Assembly (NCBI GenBank): GCA_937872385.1 | Contig: CALMSO010000099.1 | Coordinates: forward strand, 1 to 64,000 | From: an uncultured Saprospiraceae bacterium | GTDB taxonomy: Bacteria; Bacteroidota; Bacteroidia; Chitinophagales; Saprospiraceae | DNA length: 64,000 bases | Reading direction: 5' to 3' | Shown: in pieces, positions 17,465 to 29,219 of the stretch | Numbering within the stretch: position 1 is the stretch's first letter | Layout of the letters: each line of letters begins with the position of its first letter | Translations under genes and position numbers: made by a program | The notes under the pieces: generated by a model | What the model saw: only the letters and a program-made list of their open reading frames with translations | Database searches by the model: none | What the model was told of the DNA's origin: nothing

Positions 17465-17672
17465 AAAATGATTAACTTGCAGGGTGAAAATACTACAAGA
17501 CTGGCAATTGTAGCTGATTTTGACAAAAAAATGTTTTAAAATGTTGTTTTCCTGAAACTATTGTCGCACCTTTGCCGTTCAGATAATTGATTTTTAGCTC
17601 TCTTTCGGATGTTGGATTCTCTCGCTTCAATCTCCTGATGGGGAGAAACATTTTCAGACTTAATACGCTTAC

Positions 17673-18917
<1,245 letters not shown>

Positions 18918-18947
18918 ACCGGCCAAAAACATATCAAGCTGGCTCAG

Positions 18948-18982
18948 CGCCCTTTGCCTTTTACTCGGCAGAGGGCGTTTTT
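18948..18982 (+). terminator. Intrinsic terminator of helicase gene
   Basis: An 11-bp stem CGCCCTTTGCC/GGCAGAGGGCG (one G-U) is followed by five T. The T-run overlaps the stop codon region of the convergent FG-GAP gene. Confidence 0.9.
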
Positions 18983-21900
18983 AATAGAAAAATGCCTGCA
19001 AGGTATCGCTGTTGCGGGTAGCTAACACTAAGCGGCGACCGCTGACGTGGCGCAGGGAAGCTAAAGCTCTGGCATCGCCCGGCAGGTAGAAACCGCTTTC
19101 CGCAAAGGGCTGGGGCTGAAAACTACCAGACCCGATGCCTTGTAAATAAAGCCCATTGAAAGCATCGTAACGCCCGGTGTGCGGCTCCGGCGCATAATGA
19201 TTGCCAGCCAACAATAGGTCAACGTGCCCATTGCCATTAAAATCGTCCAATAAAACCGATTGTACCGGAGCTAATTGTGCCTCGACAGGCAAAGGATGTA
19301 AAACAAAAATACCATTCCGGTTTTCTATCCACGAAGTAGAAAAAGTCTGTGCTTCAAGCACTTGCGCTTGCTTCAGCGTGGATGGAGGGTATATCTCCTG
19401 CCAGCTTGCTTGCGCGTAGGAGGCGTAATCCCTGAATTGTTTTTTCAGCGGGAAAAGCCAGTTTAGCAAATCATTGCGAAAATGCACCGGCGCTTCTCGG
19501 TTTTGCAAATAATGGGTCATTACGGCTTTGGGCTGTCCATTACCTTCAAAATCAGCAATATACAGCCGTACGGGTTGGTCGGCATCGGCCCGGTAAGGTG
19601 CATTCCAGCCGAGGTTGCCCGCTACGAGATCGAGGTCGCCATCGCCATCCAAATCAGCGGTCGCCAGAGTATTCCACCAACCGACCGAATTTTCGAGTGC
19701 TACTTGTCCTTCGGTCATCTGCTCAAGCCGTCCATTGCTGTTTTGCAACACCACAATGGGCATCCACTCGCCAGCAAGTGCTAAGTCCGGCTGCCCATCC
19801 TGATTGAAATCGGCCCATACTGCCGAAGTTACCCGGCCGATGTCTGCTAACTCTGGGCACACCTGTTCTGTGACAATTGCAAAACGCCCGCCCCGGTTTT
19901 CTAACAAATAGCTACGGGGTACGGCGGCATAATTTCCCGCTACAATACGGCCGCCGACGAACAAATCCAAGTCGCCGTCGCCATCATAATCCGCCGCTGC
20001 TACGCAGGCCGTGCCGGTGCGCATAGGTGGTAGCGCGGCAGCATCGAGTTGAAAATTGCCCTTGCCATCATTTTTATACAATCGGTCTTGCAAGTAAGGC
20101 GAGCCATCAAGAAATTCACTACTACCGCTGCTGACGTACAAATCGAGGTCGCCATCGCCGTCCGCGTCGAAGAGCAGGCAGCCGAGGTCTTCTTCGTAGT
20201 TGTCGCCTGCGCTGAGCAAACGACTGCGAAAAGTGCCATCGGGTTGTTGAAACCAAAGTACGCCCGAATGTTTGAAACTGCCCCCGATGAAAAAATCCTC
20301 CAGCCCGTCGCCATTCATATCGCCAACGGCAATGGGTGGCCCTTCTTCTGAGTGTTTGTGCGGCAACAAAGGCTGTACCTTGAAATCGGCGTAATGCTCT
20401 TCAATGTGCTGATAATCAATACCTAACAGTTTGGAAACTTCCTGAAACAGCAACTGACGCGGCGCTGCTGCCGCTGGCATGTAAGGCACCGCATCGGTAT
20501 GCCGCAAGATAAGCACTTGATTGGTAGGTATGTTTTGCAGCACTTGGGCCCGACCGTCCGGCCAGACAATGCGCAGCGAATCGGCGTAAGCAAAATCGCG
20601 CAGCCCAAAGTGAAGAATCGGCTCTGTGCAAGACTGGTACCCCCGATAAGGCGACAACTCCTGAAACTGCATTTGCGCGCCCGCATACAGCCAGACTTTG
20701 GCACCAAACCCGGCAGGATTTTCCGGGGCACCGGCCAGTTTTAAGCGTAAATAGTTGCACGCGGCCCATTGTTCCGAGCGATTTTCTAAGATAAAAGCCG
20801 GATCAGTTACATTATTGACGATAAAATCTAAGTCGCCGTCATTGTCAAGATCCGCTAATACTGCACCGTGCGAGTAACTGGGTTGGGTAAATCCCCAAGC
20901 ACGGGAGTAATGCTCAAAAGTGAGATTACCCTTGTTTTTGAAAGCGAAATTGGGCAGATAAGCCCCGTCAATGCTATTGATAGCCTCCACGAAAGAGGTT
21001 TGCATCGTATTGGAATACTGATTGCGCAGCAACTCATTCATTTTAAAATTCACAAAATCGAGGTTGGTAATGTCGCGCGGATAGCCATTGGTGATGAGTA
21101 AATCCTTCCAGCCGTCATTGTCCACATCGGCCAGCAGCGCGCTCCAGCTCCAGTCAGTGCTTTGAATGCCCGCCAATTGACCGATTTCGCTGAAAGCCAG
21201 CCCGCCGTCGGGTGTGGGTCCGTTGTTGAGTTGCAAGGTATTGCGTGGGTATTGCGGCGCGTAGCCACTACGTATTTCCGAGCGAAAGCGGTCGTAATTA
21301 ATAGAGGGAAACATCAGCTTGCGCCGTTGATGATCTGGAGGCAGCATATCTACGGTTATGATGTCAATACGCCCGTCGTTGTTGAAATCAGCTGCGTCAT
21401 TGCCCATCGCGGAGTAGCTGGTGTGCCTGAAATATGCATCCGCCCGGTCGGTAAAAGTGCCATCCTGATGATTGATATAAAGTAAGTCATTCGACAGATA
21501 ATCATTGGAAACGTAGATGTCGGGCCAGCCGTCCTCATTGAAATCGGCAATAGCAAGGCCCAAGCCGTAGCCCTCAGCTAAGATGCCCGCTTCGCGCGAA
21601 ACATTGACAAATTTCCCTCCGTCGTTGCGATACAAGCGATCGGTATTTGGCGACTCGCCATCGAGTTTTTTAGGTCGAATGACGTTGGGCCCCAGCTCTT
21701 CCATCACGTTGGTCAGCAGGTACACATCCAAATCGCCATCGCCATCATAATCAAAAAAAGCGGCATGCGTGGTGTGCCCGGTATCGGCCAGCCCCAGCTC
21801 CGCAGCGCGCTCGGTGAACGTACCGTCGCCGTTGTTGATATAAAACTGGTTGGCGCGTTGTGCGGGCCCGTAGGGTCCGGCGAAGCACACGTAAATATCT

Positions 21901-22280
21901 AACCAGCCGTCGCCGTTGATGTCCACCATAGCCACTCCCGTTGCCCATCGGCCCTCGGTGTCAATGCCCGCTTGCGCGGTGATGTCCTCAAATTGAAGCT
22001 TGCCCTTATTTCGGTACAAGCGGCTGTTGGTCATATTAGCAGCAAAGAAAATATCCTGCAAACCGTCATTATCAATATCGCCTACGGCCACGCCGGCACC
22101 ATTATAGAAATATTCAAAAGTGATGATATTCAATTCTTCCGAAGGGAAAAGCACGTTGGAAAAATCAATACCAGTATGCTCCGCTGGTAGCAAGGCAAAC
22201 AGAGTTGGCGAATCGGCTTGGTGGCTACAGTTTACAAATAAGAAACTTACAAAAAATACTACAAAGGCTGAAAAACGCAT
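18981..22280 (-). CDS. FG-GAP/VCBS repeat lipoprotein with ASPIC/UnbV domain
   Basis: This 1099-aa exported protein has a probable lipoprotein signal peptide ending FLFVNC at residue 18. Two integrin-alpha-like propellers carry calcium-binding repeats of the form GDIDNDGLQDIFF, VDINGDGWLDIYV and DYDGDGDLDVYLL. They flank an ASPIC/UnbV domain (about residues 510-600, GFGAKVWLYAGAQMQFQE). Such proteins are abundant in Bacteroidota beside SusC/SusD loci. They are thought to act in surface binding, though a biochemical role is not settled. It is divergent from the phosphoesterase gene across a 138-bp promoter region. Confidence 0.88.
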   Translation of the reverse strand: MRFSAFVVFFVSFLFVNCSHQADSPTLFALLPAEHTGIDFSNVLFPSEELNIITFEYFYNGAGVAVGDIDNDGLQDIFFAANMTNSRLYRNKGKLQFEDITAQAGIDTEGRWATGVAMVDINGDGWLDIYVCFAGPYGPAQRANQFYINNGDGTFTERAAELGLADTGHTTHAAFFDYDGDGDLDVYLLTNVMEELGPNVIRPKKLDGESPNTDRLYRNDGGKFVNVSREAGILAEGYGLGLAIADFNEDGWPDIYVSNDYLSNDLLYINHQDGTFTDRADAYFRHTSYSAMGNDAADFNNDGRIDIITVDMLPPDHQRRKLMFPSINYDRFRSEIRSGYAPQYPRNTLQLNNGPTPDGGLAFSEIGQLAGIQSTDWSWSALLADVDNDGWKDLLITNGYPRDITNLDFVNFKMNELLRNQYSNTMQTSFVEAINSIDGAYLPNFAFKNKGNLTFEHYSRAWGFTQPSYSHGAVLADLDNDGDLDFIVNNVTDPAFILENRSEQWAACNYLRLKLAGAPENPAGFGAKVWLYAGAQMQFQELSPYRGYQSCTEPILHFGLRDFAYADSLRIVWPDGRAQVLQNIPTNQVLILRHTDAVPYMPAAAAPRQLLFQEVSKLLGIDYQHIEEHYADFKVQPLLPHKHSEEGPPIAVGDMNGDGLEDFFIGGSFKHSGVLWFQQPDGTFRSRLLSAGDNYEEDLGCLLFDADGDGDLDLYVSSGSSEFLDGSPYLQDRLYKNDGKGNFQLDAAALPPMRTGTACVAAADYDGDGDLDLFVGGRIVAGNYAAVPRSYLLENRGGRFAIVTEQVCPELADIGRVTSAVWADFNQDGQPDLALAGEWMPIVVLQNSNGRLEQMTEGQVALENSVGWWNTLATADLDGDGDLDLVAGNLGWNAPYRADADQPVRLYIADFEGNGQPKAVMTHYLQNREAPVHFRNDLLNWLFPLKKQFRDYASYAQASWQEIYPPSTLKQAQVLEAQTFSTSWIENRNGIFVLHPLPVEAQLAPVQSVLLDDFNGNGHVDLLLAGNHYAPEPHTGRYDAFNGLYLQGIGSGSFQPQPFAESGFYLPGDARALASLRHVSGRRLVLATRNSDTLQAFFY

Positions 22281-22356
22281 GTTTTTAAATTTCTCACAAG
22301 GTAAAAACTCAATGTTAACTACACTTTAAAGAATTGTAAAATCGTACAAAAGGCTA

Positions 22357-22385
22357 TTGTAAAAACAGAAGTGTGTTTAATTTTG
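22357..22385 (+). promoter_or_regulatory. Promoter of the secreted phosphoesterase gene
   Basis: TTG (22357-22359), an 18-nt spacer, then TAATTTTG (22378-22385), an exact TAnnTTTG box. Transcription would begin about 25 nt before the ATG at 22419, supporting that start over the frame opening at 22371. Confidence 0.65.
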
Positions 22386-22418
22386 AGAAACTTTTGTCAA
22401 CAAAATCCTGTAACTGCC

Positions 22419-24338
22419 ATGTACACCAAAGCCCTCCTCACCTTCATTTGTAGCCTATTCGGGTTGTATTTCGCCTTGGCTCAAACCTTTCCGGACTTTC
22501 AACACAACCTACAAACCGAGCGCAAGCCCTGGACTTCAGCTGATTTTTTCAACGACCCACGCAATTTTCAGTTTGCTATCGTCACCGACCGTACGGGCGG
22601 GCACCGGGCGGGCGTTTTTGAGAAAGCCGTAGAAAAACTCAACCTGCTTTTTCCGGAGTTTGTCATGAGCGTTGGTGACTTGATCGAAGGCTACACCGGC
22701 GACACGGCCGAAATCAACGCCATGTGGCATGAATGGGACAGCATACTCGCCCCGCTCAATGTTCGCTTTTTCGCCCTGCCGGGCAATCACGATATTTCCA
22801 ATGACGTCATGCGCCAAACCTGGCTGGAACGCTACGGGCACTCGTATTATCATTTTCGCTATAAGGACGTGCTATTTTTAGCAATGGATTCTAATGATGG
22901 CGACGGCGTACAGTTCAGTCGCGCACAATTGGACTACATCAAAAAAGCCATCGCCGATAATGCCGACGTGCGCTGGACGATGGTCTTCATGCACCACCCG
23001 GTGTGGAACTACCGCGAATACAATGGCTTCCCGGAAATCGAGGAAGTATTGAAAGACCGCCCCTACACGGTCATTGCTGGGCACAATCACCGCTACTTGA
23101 AAAAAGTGCGCCAGGATAGGAATTATTACATCTTAGCTACTACCGGCGGCGGCAGCCAACTGCGCGGCCCGCGTCTCGGCGAGTTCGACCACATCACTTG
23201 GGTGACCATGACCGATGCAGGGCCGCAAATGGTTAATTTACAGCTTAGTGGCATCATAACCGACGATGTGGTGAGCGAAGACAATCAGCAACTGGTCCTG
23301 GCACTGCTGAATGCTGCTCGCATTAATTGCCTGTTGCTGCGCAAAAACGAACAGGAAGCTATCGCCTATTATAATATTGAAAACCGAGCCGATGAGCCGC
23401 TCTATTTCAGCGGCCGCTATTTTCACAACCACCACCTCGAAGTAGATCAAAATAAGATAGAGTTGACCATTGCGCCACAGTCGTCGGGGCAGGTAGCGGT
23501 GCAAATACAAATTGCGCCGGGCAAGCACCTGAAGGATATAGATCTGCTCGAAATGGACTGGAGCCTGCACTTCGAGTCGCCATTTATGGAGCCGCCATAT
23601 CGCCTCGCGGGCACGCACAAACTGCCGGAGCATTTTGCCACCGAAGATTTGCGCTTCAGCGAGATGGATGTCTTTTTGAATGACCTTGAAGTAAGCTTAT
23701 CTCATCCGTATCAAAATGTACAGGTGCGCTACACGCTCAATGGCTCGGAGCCGACGGCCCAGTCAACGCTTTACACACAGCCCATCCGGCTGAATGCAAC
23801 CACCACGGTCAAGGCGCGTTTTTTTGATGCTGCCAATCAGGCTACGAGCGAGGTAGTAGCAAAAACCTATCGCAAGGTCAGTCCTTTTGCATCGGTAAAT
23901 GTGAAACGTGCGCAAAATGGTCTGCGCTATCGCTTTTATGAAGGGCGCTTCAAAAAGCTACCCGACTTCAATGCCTTAACGCCCACTCGGGCCGGTATCG
24001 CCGCCGATTTTGACATGGAAAAAATGGCTATGCAAAGAGATCACTACGCTTTTGTATTTGAAGGCTACGTAGAAGTACCAATGGATGGCATTTACACTTT
24101 TTACACTCGTTCTGACGACGGCTCCAAACTGTTCATTCACAATGAATTAGTAGTGGACAACGACGGCTCGCACAGTGCGCGCACCCGCCAAGGCAATGTG
24201 GCCTTGCGCAAGGGTAAGCACCCGGTTCGGATTGAGTACTTCGAGGATTTTCTTGGGCAAGAGCTGGTCGTAGGCTATGCCGTAGATGGCGAAGCACCGA
24301 GACCTGTTAGCTTCCGAGAGTTCTTCTATCAAAAATAA
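22419..24338 (+). CDS. Secreted metallophosphoesterase with chitobiase C-terminal-like and PA14 domains
   Basis: This 639-aa protein has a signal peptide (LLTFICSLFGLYFALAQ). A calcineurin-type phosphoesterase domain (about residues 50-260) shows IVTDRTGG, MSVGDLIEG, LPGNHDIS, MHHPVW and IAGHNHRY, the usual dimetal ligands except that the first D-x-H motif reads TDRTGG. A chitobiase C-terminal-like beta domain follows (VRYTLNGSEPTAQSTLYTQP, about 425-480). A PA14 domain covers the C-terminus (YVEVPMDGIYTFYTRSDDG, about 500-639). The two accessory domains suggest carbohydrate or polymer binding. It opens the SusC/SusD-containing run and ends next to a solo copy of the TTGATAATCAGGAT motif. Confidence 0.86.
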   Translation: MYTKALLTFICSLFGLYFALAQTFPDFQHNLQTERKPWTSADFFNDPRNFQFAIVTDRTGGHRAGVFEKAVEKLNLLFPEFVMSVGDLIEGYTGDTAEINAMWHEWDSILAPLNVRFFALPGNHDISNDVMRQTWLERYGHSYYHFRYKDVLFLAMDSNDGDGVQFSRAQLDYIKKAIADNADVRWTMVFMHHPVWNYREYNGFPEIEEVLKDRPYTVIAGHNHRYLKKVRQDRNYYILATTGGGSQLRGPRLGEFDHITWVTMTDAGPQMVNLQLSGIITDDVVSEDNQQLVLALLNAARINCLLLRKNEQEAIAYYNIENRADEPLYFSGRYFHNHHLEVDQNKIELTIAPQSSGQVAVQIQIAPGKHLKDIDLLEMDWSLHFESPFMEPPYRLAGTHKLPEHFATEDLRFSEMDVFLNDLEVSLSHPYQNVQVRYTLNGSEPTAQSTLYTQPIRLNATTTVKARFFDAANQATSEVVAKTYRKVSPFASVNVKRAQNGLRYRFYEGRFKKLPDFNALTPTRAGIAADFDMEKMAMQRDHYAFVFEGYVEVPMDGIYTFYTRSDDGSKLFIHNELVVDNDGSHSARTRQGNVALRKGKHPVRIEYFEDFLGQELVVGYAVDGEAPRPVSFREFFYQK

Positions 24339-24345
24339 TCAAACC

Positions 24346-24360
24346 ATTGATAATCAGGAT
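24346..24360 (-). repeat. Solo head motif of the mosaic element family
   Basis: ATTGATAATCAGGAT is identical in its core to the head motif of mosaic element 2 and shared with elements 3 and 6, but without the minisatellite body. It lies 8 bp after the phosphoesterase stop. Confidence 0.55.
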
Positions 24361-24427
24361 ATAAAGGGCATTACAGCAAGTACTAATTTTTTTTCAGACA
24401 AAACATTAAAACTAAATTCAAACAACC

Positions 24428-27400
24428 ATGCAATTCCATTCTACACTCACTCGCACTGCATTGGTACTTTCCCTGATGCTCTTTGCCATATCGGCCTTTG
24501 CCCAAAGCCTTACCGTTTCGGGTAAGGTATCGGGCCCGGAAGGCGAGCCGCTCATCGGGGCTACGGTACAAACCAAAGGTAGCTCCACTGGTACTGTCAC
24601 TGATGTGGACGGCAACTACGAAATCCAGGTTGCTTCTGCCGAAACCGTGCTTATGTTTTCCTATGTAGGCTACCAGACGACAGAAGTAACGGTGGGGCAG
24701 CAAAGCGTTATTAACATCGTGCTGGCCGCCAGCGCTGGTTTGCTCGACGAAGTGGTCGTCATCGGCTACGGTACCCAAACCAAAAGCGACGTAACCGGTG
24801 CTATTTCTTCGGTGAAAGGCGCAGATATTGGCAACCTGCCAGTGATTGGCGCTTCGCAGGCACTGCAAGGTCGGGCCGCTGGCGTCAATGTAGTACGCAA
24901 CGGCGGTGCACCCGGTAATGGCGGTTCCATCCGCATTCGCGGTACAGGTACCGTAAATGACGCCAACCCACTGATCATCGTGGATGATGTACCACTGGGT
25001 TTTGGCAGCATCAATGACATCAACCCGAACGACATTGAGTCCATCGAAATTCTGAAAGATGCCTCTTCTGCGGCCATTTATGGCCAGCGTGCTGCCAATG
25101 GGGTGATCATTGTAACAACCAAAAAAGGTGGCAGCCGCGACCGCGTCAGCGTTGAGTTCAATACCTACGCGGGTATCTCGAATCCGGTTAGAACAATTGA
25201 TGTGTTAGACGCACCTACCCTTGCTGCCCTGAAGCGGGAAGCCTTCACCAATGACGGACTCAATGTGCCGGACATCTGGAATGAGCCAGCTTTTCAGGTG
25301 CAGCGCACCAACTGGCAAGACGAATTGCTGCGCACGGGCATTACCCAAAACTATGACTTTGCTATTCGCGGTGGCGGCAACCGTTCGTCTTTCGCTTTTT
25401 CGGGTGGTTATTTTGATGAAAAAGGCTCGATTGACAAAACCTTCTTCGAGCGGTATTACATTCGATTGAACTCTGATCATAAAATCAACAAGTGGCTCAC
25501 CATTGGTGAAAACTTGCAATTCACGCGGCAGCGGGGCAATTTCCTGAACACCACTTCAGCCCAAACCGGTATCATTTGGAGCGCCATTCGTTTCCATCCG
25601 GGCCTGCCGGTGATTGTCACGGAGCCGCTGCCAGGTCATGAAATTGGGCAATACGGCTCGTCGCAGGTGAGTGGACAGTTTGGTGACATCAACAATCCAA
25701 TTTTCACGATGGACACCAACGACAGCGAAACGATCAATCATCGCCTGCTGGGCAATGTGTATGCTGATTTTCAGATTGCTAAAGGCCTGAAATTCAGAAC
25801 CAATTTTGCCCTTGACGGCGCCGTAGGCACAGGCCGCAGCTTTGAGATTATTGTTGATAGGCAAATCCGCGCCAATCCGCGCAACCGGCTCAACAGAAGC
25901 TACAATGAAGGCTACTCGCTGCTGGCAGAATACTTCTTGACTTACGACCGCGTGTTTGCTAATCGGCACGCAATCAACCTCGTAGGTGGTTATACCGCAC
26001 AATCTTTCGTTTCCGAGAGCTTTTCGGCAGAGCGCCAGGACTTTCTCAATGAATCATCCGAGCAACGCTTCCTGAGCGTGGGCACAGCCATCACCAATGC
26101 CACGGGCGGCCGTGCAGAAAACTCGCTGGTATCGGGCTTTTCGCGTTTGAATTATACCCTGGATGATAAGTATTTGTTTTCGGCTACCTTCCGCGCCGAC
26201 GGCTCGTCGCGCTTCGCGCCCGGCAACCGATGGGGGTACTTCCCGGCTTTCTCGGTGGGCTGGCGCGTATCGAGAGAGGAGTTCTTCAAAAATGTTGATT
26301 TTATTAGCTATTTGAAACTGACCGGTAGCTGGGGCCAGCTCGGCAACCAAAACGTACCCAACCTGCAATACCTTGCGGTAATCACAGCCAACAACCGCTA
26401 TGTTTTCAATGGGCAGCCCGTAACCGGCGCCAGCCAGAGCCGCTTAGCCGACCCCAACATTCAATGGGAAAGAGCTGAAATGACTAATATCGGCGCTGAA
26501 ATCGGTTTCCTTGAAAATCGCTTACTGACCAACGTCAATTATTTCATCAAGGACACAAGGGATATGCTGTTGGCACCACCGGTACTCGGCACCGTAGGCA
26601 CGGCGGGCATTCCCAATCAAAACGTAGGATCAGTGCGCAATCAGGGCTTGGAGCTGGAACTGACCTACCAGAACCGCGCCACCAACAATTTTACTTACAG
26701 CATCAGCGGTAATGCCGCTTTCATTCGCAATGAAGTGACCCAATTGGTGGATGGCGGCTTCCTCGGCTCGCTGCGCTATGGCCGCCCCAACGAAGAAATT
26801 GCCCGTACTTTTGAAGGTCATCCGATGGCTACTTTCTTTGGCTGGAGAACGAATGGTTTGTACCAAACACAAGCAGAAATTGACAATGACCCGAACCTCG
26901 CCAACGACCCGCGCCGCGAGTTGGGCCTCATCAAACCAGGCGATGTGCGCTTCCTTGACCTGAACGGCGACGGTATCATTGACGACCAAGACCGTACGAT
27001 TCTCGGCGACCCCTTCCCAGCTATTACCTATGGCTTGAATGCCAACTTTGGCTACAAAGGCTTCGACCTCGGTGTGTTCTTCCTCGGTGTGGGGGGGGTG
27101 AGCATTTATAATGCCGACCGCATGCAAGGCCTCGACGCTTCCTATCCGTTCAATATGTATGCGGAAGTACAAGACCGCTGGAATGGCCCAGGCACGAGCA
27201 ATTCCATCCCGCGCTTGTCCACGCGCCGCGACAATCGCAACTACCGCACGTCCGACCTTTTCTTGGAAGATGGCAGTTTCCTGCGCTTGAAAAACCTGAC
27301 CGTGGGCTATACTCTACCGGGCAGCATTGCTCAAAAAGCTGGCTTGAGCCGACTACGCTTCTACATAACGGGGCAGAATGTGTTTACGATTACCCAATAC

Positions 27401-27514
27401 TCCGGCCTGGACCCCGAATTAGGTTACACCGATGGCAACTTGCAGCAAAACGTGGATTTTGCACAATACCCGCAGACGCGCGCTTTCATCTTCGGATTGA
27501 CTGCCGGATTTTAA
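24428..27514 (+). CDS. SusC/RagA-type TonB-linked outer-membrane transporter
   Basis: This 1028-aa TonB-dependent barrel works with its SusD partner to import large substrates. Signal peptide (LMLFAISAFAQ), then a carboxypeptidase-D-regulatory-like domain (SGKVSGPEGEPLIGATVQTK, residues 30-115) and the SusC signature DEVVVIGYGTQTKSDVTGA (about 112). A plug domain (IVDDVPLGFGSINDINPNDIESIEILKDAS) leads into the long barrel ending in PQTRAFIFGLTAGF. SusD follows after 69 bp. The coding sequence contains a run of eight G at 27091-27098 in frame. The substrate is not evident. Confidence 0.94.
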   Translation: MQFHSTLTRTALVLSLMLFAISAFAQSLTVSGKVSGPEGEPLIGATVQTKGSSTGTVTDVDGNYEIQVASAETVLMFSYVGYQTTEVTVGQQSVINIVLAASAGLLDEVVVIGYGTQTKSDVTGAISSVKGADIGNLPVIGASQALQGRAAGVNVVRNGGAPGNGGSIRIRGTGTVNDANPLIIVDDVPLGFGSINDINPNDIESIEILKDASSAAIYGQRAANGVIIVTTKKGGSRDRVSVEFNTYAGISNPVRTIDVLDAPTLAALKREAFTNDGLNVPDIWNEPAFQVQRTNWQDELLRTGITQNYDFAIRGGGNRSSFAFSGGYFDEKGSIDKTFFERYYIRLNSDHKINKWLTIGENLQFTRQRGNFLNTTSAQTGIIWSAIRFHPGLPVIVTEPLPGHEIGQYGSSQVSGQFGDINNPIFTMDTNDSETINHRLLGNVYADFQIAKGLKFRTNFALDGAVGTGRSFEIIVDRQIRANPRNRLNRSYNEGYSLLAEYFLTYDRVFANRHAINLVGGYTAQSFVSESFSAERQDFLNESSEQRFLSVGTAITNATGGRAENSLVSGFSRLNYTLDDKYLFSATFRADGSSRFAPGNRWGYFPAFSVGWRVSREEFFKNVDFISYLKLTGSWGQLGNQNVPNLQYLAVITANNRYVFNGQPVTGASQSRLADPNIQWERAEMTNIGAEIGFLENRLLTNVNYFIKDTRDMLLAPPVLGTVGTAGIPNQNVGSVRNQGLELELTYQNRATNNFTYSISGNAAFIRNEVTQLVDGGFLGSLRYGRPNEEIARTFEGHPMATFFGWRTNGLYQTQAEIDNDPNLANDPRRELGLIKPGDVRFLDLNGDGIIDDQDRTILGDPFPAITYGLNANFGYKGFDLGVFFLGVGGVSIYNADRMQGLDASYPFNMYAEVQDRWNGPGTSNSIPRLSTRRDNRNYRTSDLFLEDGSFLRLKNLTVGYTLPGSIAQKAGLSRLRFYITGQNVFTITQYSGLDPELGYTDGNLQQNVDFAQYPQTRAFIFGLTAGF

Positions 27515-27583
27515 AAAAACGAGTCAGCGTTCTTTTTTTTGTATAACTATTTGATTTTTAATTGTCTTTATCTTTTTATAAAA

Positions 27584-29035
27584 ATGAATACAACCATGAA
27601 ACGGATATTATTTTCCATGCTGGTATTGTCCTTGTTGGCGAGTTGCTCGGAAGAATTTCTGGATACAACCCCCTACGGGCAGTCCACTTCTTTTTCATTC
27701 TGGCGCAATGCCGATGATGCCATAGCCGCCGCCAATGCACTGTACGAGCCGCTGCGCAGCGGCAACTTCTACGGGCATACCGAACAAACCTTTGAAATAT
27801 GCTCCGATGACTTCTGGCGCGCAGGCGACCACGGCGAAGACCAGGCTATCGAGGAGTTTACTTTCGACCCAGACAATCCGCAATTGCGTTACAGCTATCC
27901 GCTCAAGTACGAAATCATCAGCCGGGCCAATGCTATTTTGATCAATGTGCCGAACATCGCTATGGACCAGCAGACTAAAAACACCGTGCTGGGAGAAGCC
28001 CATTTCATGCGCGGTTTTGCGCACTGGCGCCTGCACGTCATCTACGGCGAAGCCCCGGTTTTGTTGGAAGAAGACGCTAAAAGCAATAACTTCGACAAGC
28101 CCAAATCCAGCATTGAGGAAATGCGCCGGGTTATCGAAGCAGACCTGCTGAAAGCAATCGAACTGCTGCCCGACCAATCGGCGCAGGTCACTGGCGGCCG
28201 CCCGACCAAAGGCACCGCAGCCGCTTATTTGACGAAGTTGTACGTGTTCTGGGAAAAATTCAACGAAGCCATTGCTACTGGCAATACGGTCATTAATAAT
28301 CCGAACTATCGTATGGCGGACGACTATGCCGCCAACTTCCAAATTGCAACCGAAAACAATTCGGAAATGCTTTTTGCGGTGCAAAACCTTGACGGCTGGG
28401 CCACCACACCTTACGACATCTACACCACGCCGCGCCCCTGGGGTGGCTGGGATTTTCACGAGCCAATCCAGGATTTGATTGACGAATTCGAGCCGGGCGA
28501 CCCTCGCCTTGGGCACACTGTTTTCCAATTGGGCGATACGGTTGACCTCGGCGGCACCAGAGGCCCCACTGTTTATACCGAAGGGCTTTCGCAAACCAAC
28601 TACCACTTCCGCAAGTTCGCTTCTTGGCGCCCTACCGGCGGTCTCAATCGCAGCCAAAACGTACCTCTGATGCGCTCTGCCGAGGTATATCTATTGGTGG
28701 CTGAAGCCAAAATCCGCCTCAATGGCGCGGGTGCTGGCGATGCCGAAATCAATGCGGTGCGCACGCGCGCAGGCCTGACGCCCAAAAACGGTGCCAAAAT
28801 AGAAGACCTGATGCACGAAAGACGGGTAGAATTAGCCGGTGAGCACGAACGCCACCAAGACTTGATGCGCTGGGACAAAGCCAATCTGATAGACATTGTG
28901 CAGCACTACCAGATTGATCGTGGCCAATTTAAGCGCCCACGCGCTTTCCAGCGGCCGAAGCATTACTATTTTGCCTTGCCGCAGCGCGAAATTGACCTGA
29001 GCAAAGGAGTACTGGTACAAAACCCGAATTATTAA
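27584..29035 (+). CDS. SusD/RagB-type surface lipoprotein
   Basis: This 483-aa alpha-helical TPR-like substrate-binding lipoprotein forms the lid of the SusC barrel. Lipoprotein signal MKRILFSMLVLSLLASC with the lipidated cysteine at residue 21 from this start. Hallmarks are EEFLDTTPYGQ after the signal, the TPR-like region with NAILINVPNIA and GEAHFMRGFAHWRLHVIYGEAPVL, and a C-terminal RSAEVYLLVAEAKIRLNG plus LMHERRVELAGEHERHQDLMRW. Starts at 27584 and 27596 are both possible. It is the obligate partner of the preceding SusC. Confidence 0.93.
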   Translation: MNTTMKRILFSMLVLSLLASCSEEFLDTTPYGQSTSFSFWRNADDAIAAANALYEPLRSGNFYGHTEQTFEICSDDFWRAGDHGEDQAIEEFTFDPDNPQLRYSYPLKYEIISRANAILINVPNIAMDQQTKNTVLGEAHFMRGFAHWRLHVIYGEAPVLLEEDAKSNNFDKPKSSIEEMRRVIEADLLKAIELLPDQSAQVTGGRPTKGTAAAYLTKLYVFWEKFNEAIATGNTVINNPNYRMADDYAANFQIATENNSEMLFAVQNLDGWATTPYDIYTTPRPWGGWDFHEPIQDLIDEFEPGDPRLGHTVFQLGDTVDLGGTRGPTVYTEGLSQTNYHFRKFASWRPTGGLNRSQNVPLMRSAEVYLLVAEAKIRLNGAGAGDAEINAVRTRAGLTPKNGAKIEDLMHERRVELAGEHERHQDLMRWDKANLIDIVQHYQIDRGQFKRPRAFQRPKHYYFALPQREIDLSKGVLVQNPNY

Positions 29036-29106
29036 TCATAATGAATAAACCGTTATAATAAAGTGCATAATAAGCAAATTTTTCTATAAACGCGGTAAGT
29101 TTGGAG

Positions 29107-29140
29107 AGCCTGGGCCAATATTACAAGGCTCAGGCTTTTT
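29107..29140 (+). terminator. Intrinsic terminator after susD
   Basis: A 10-bp stem AGCCTGGGCC/GGCTCAGGCT (one G-U) ends in five T. CAACTTTT repeats like those of the mosaic elements follow (29140-29166). Confidence 0.88.
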
Positions 29141-29219
29141 CAACTTTTTAACTTTTCAACTTTTTTAAACCAGAAAACCGTAATTATAAGTGAATACTTT
29201 CTATAAAAATCATTGCAAA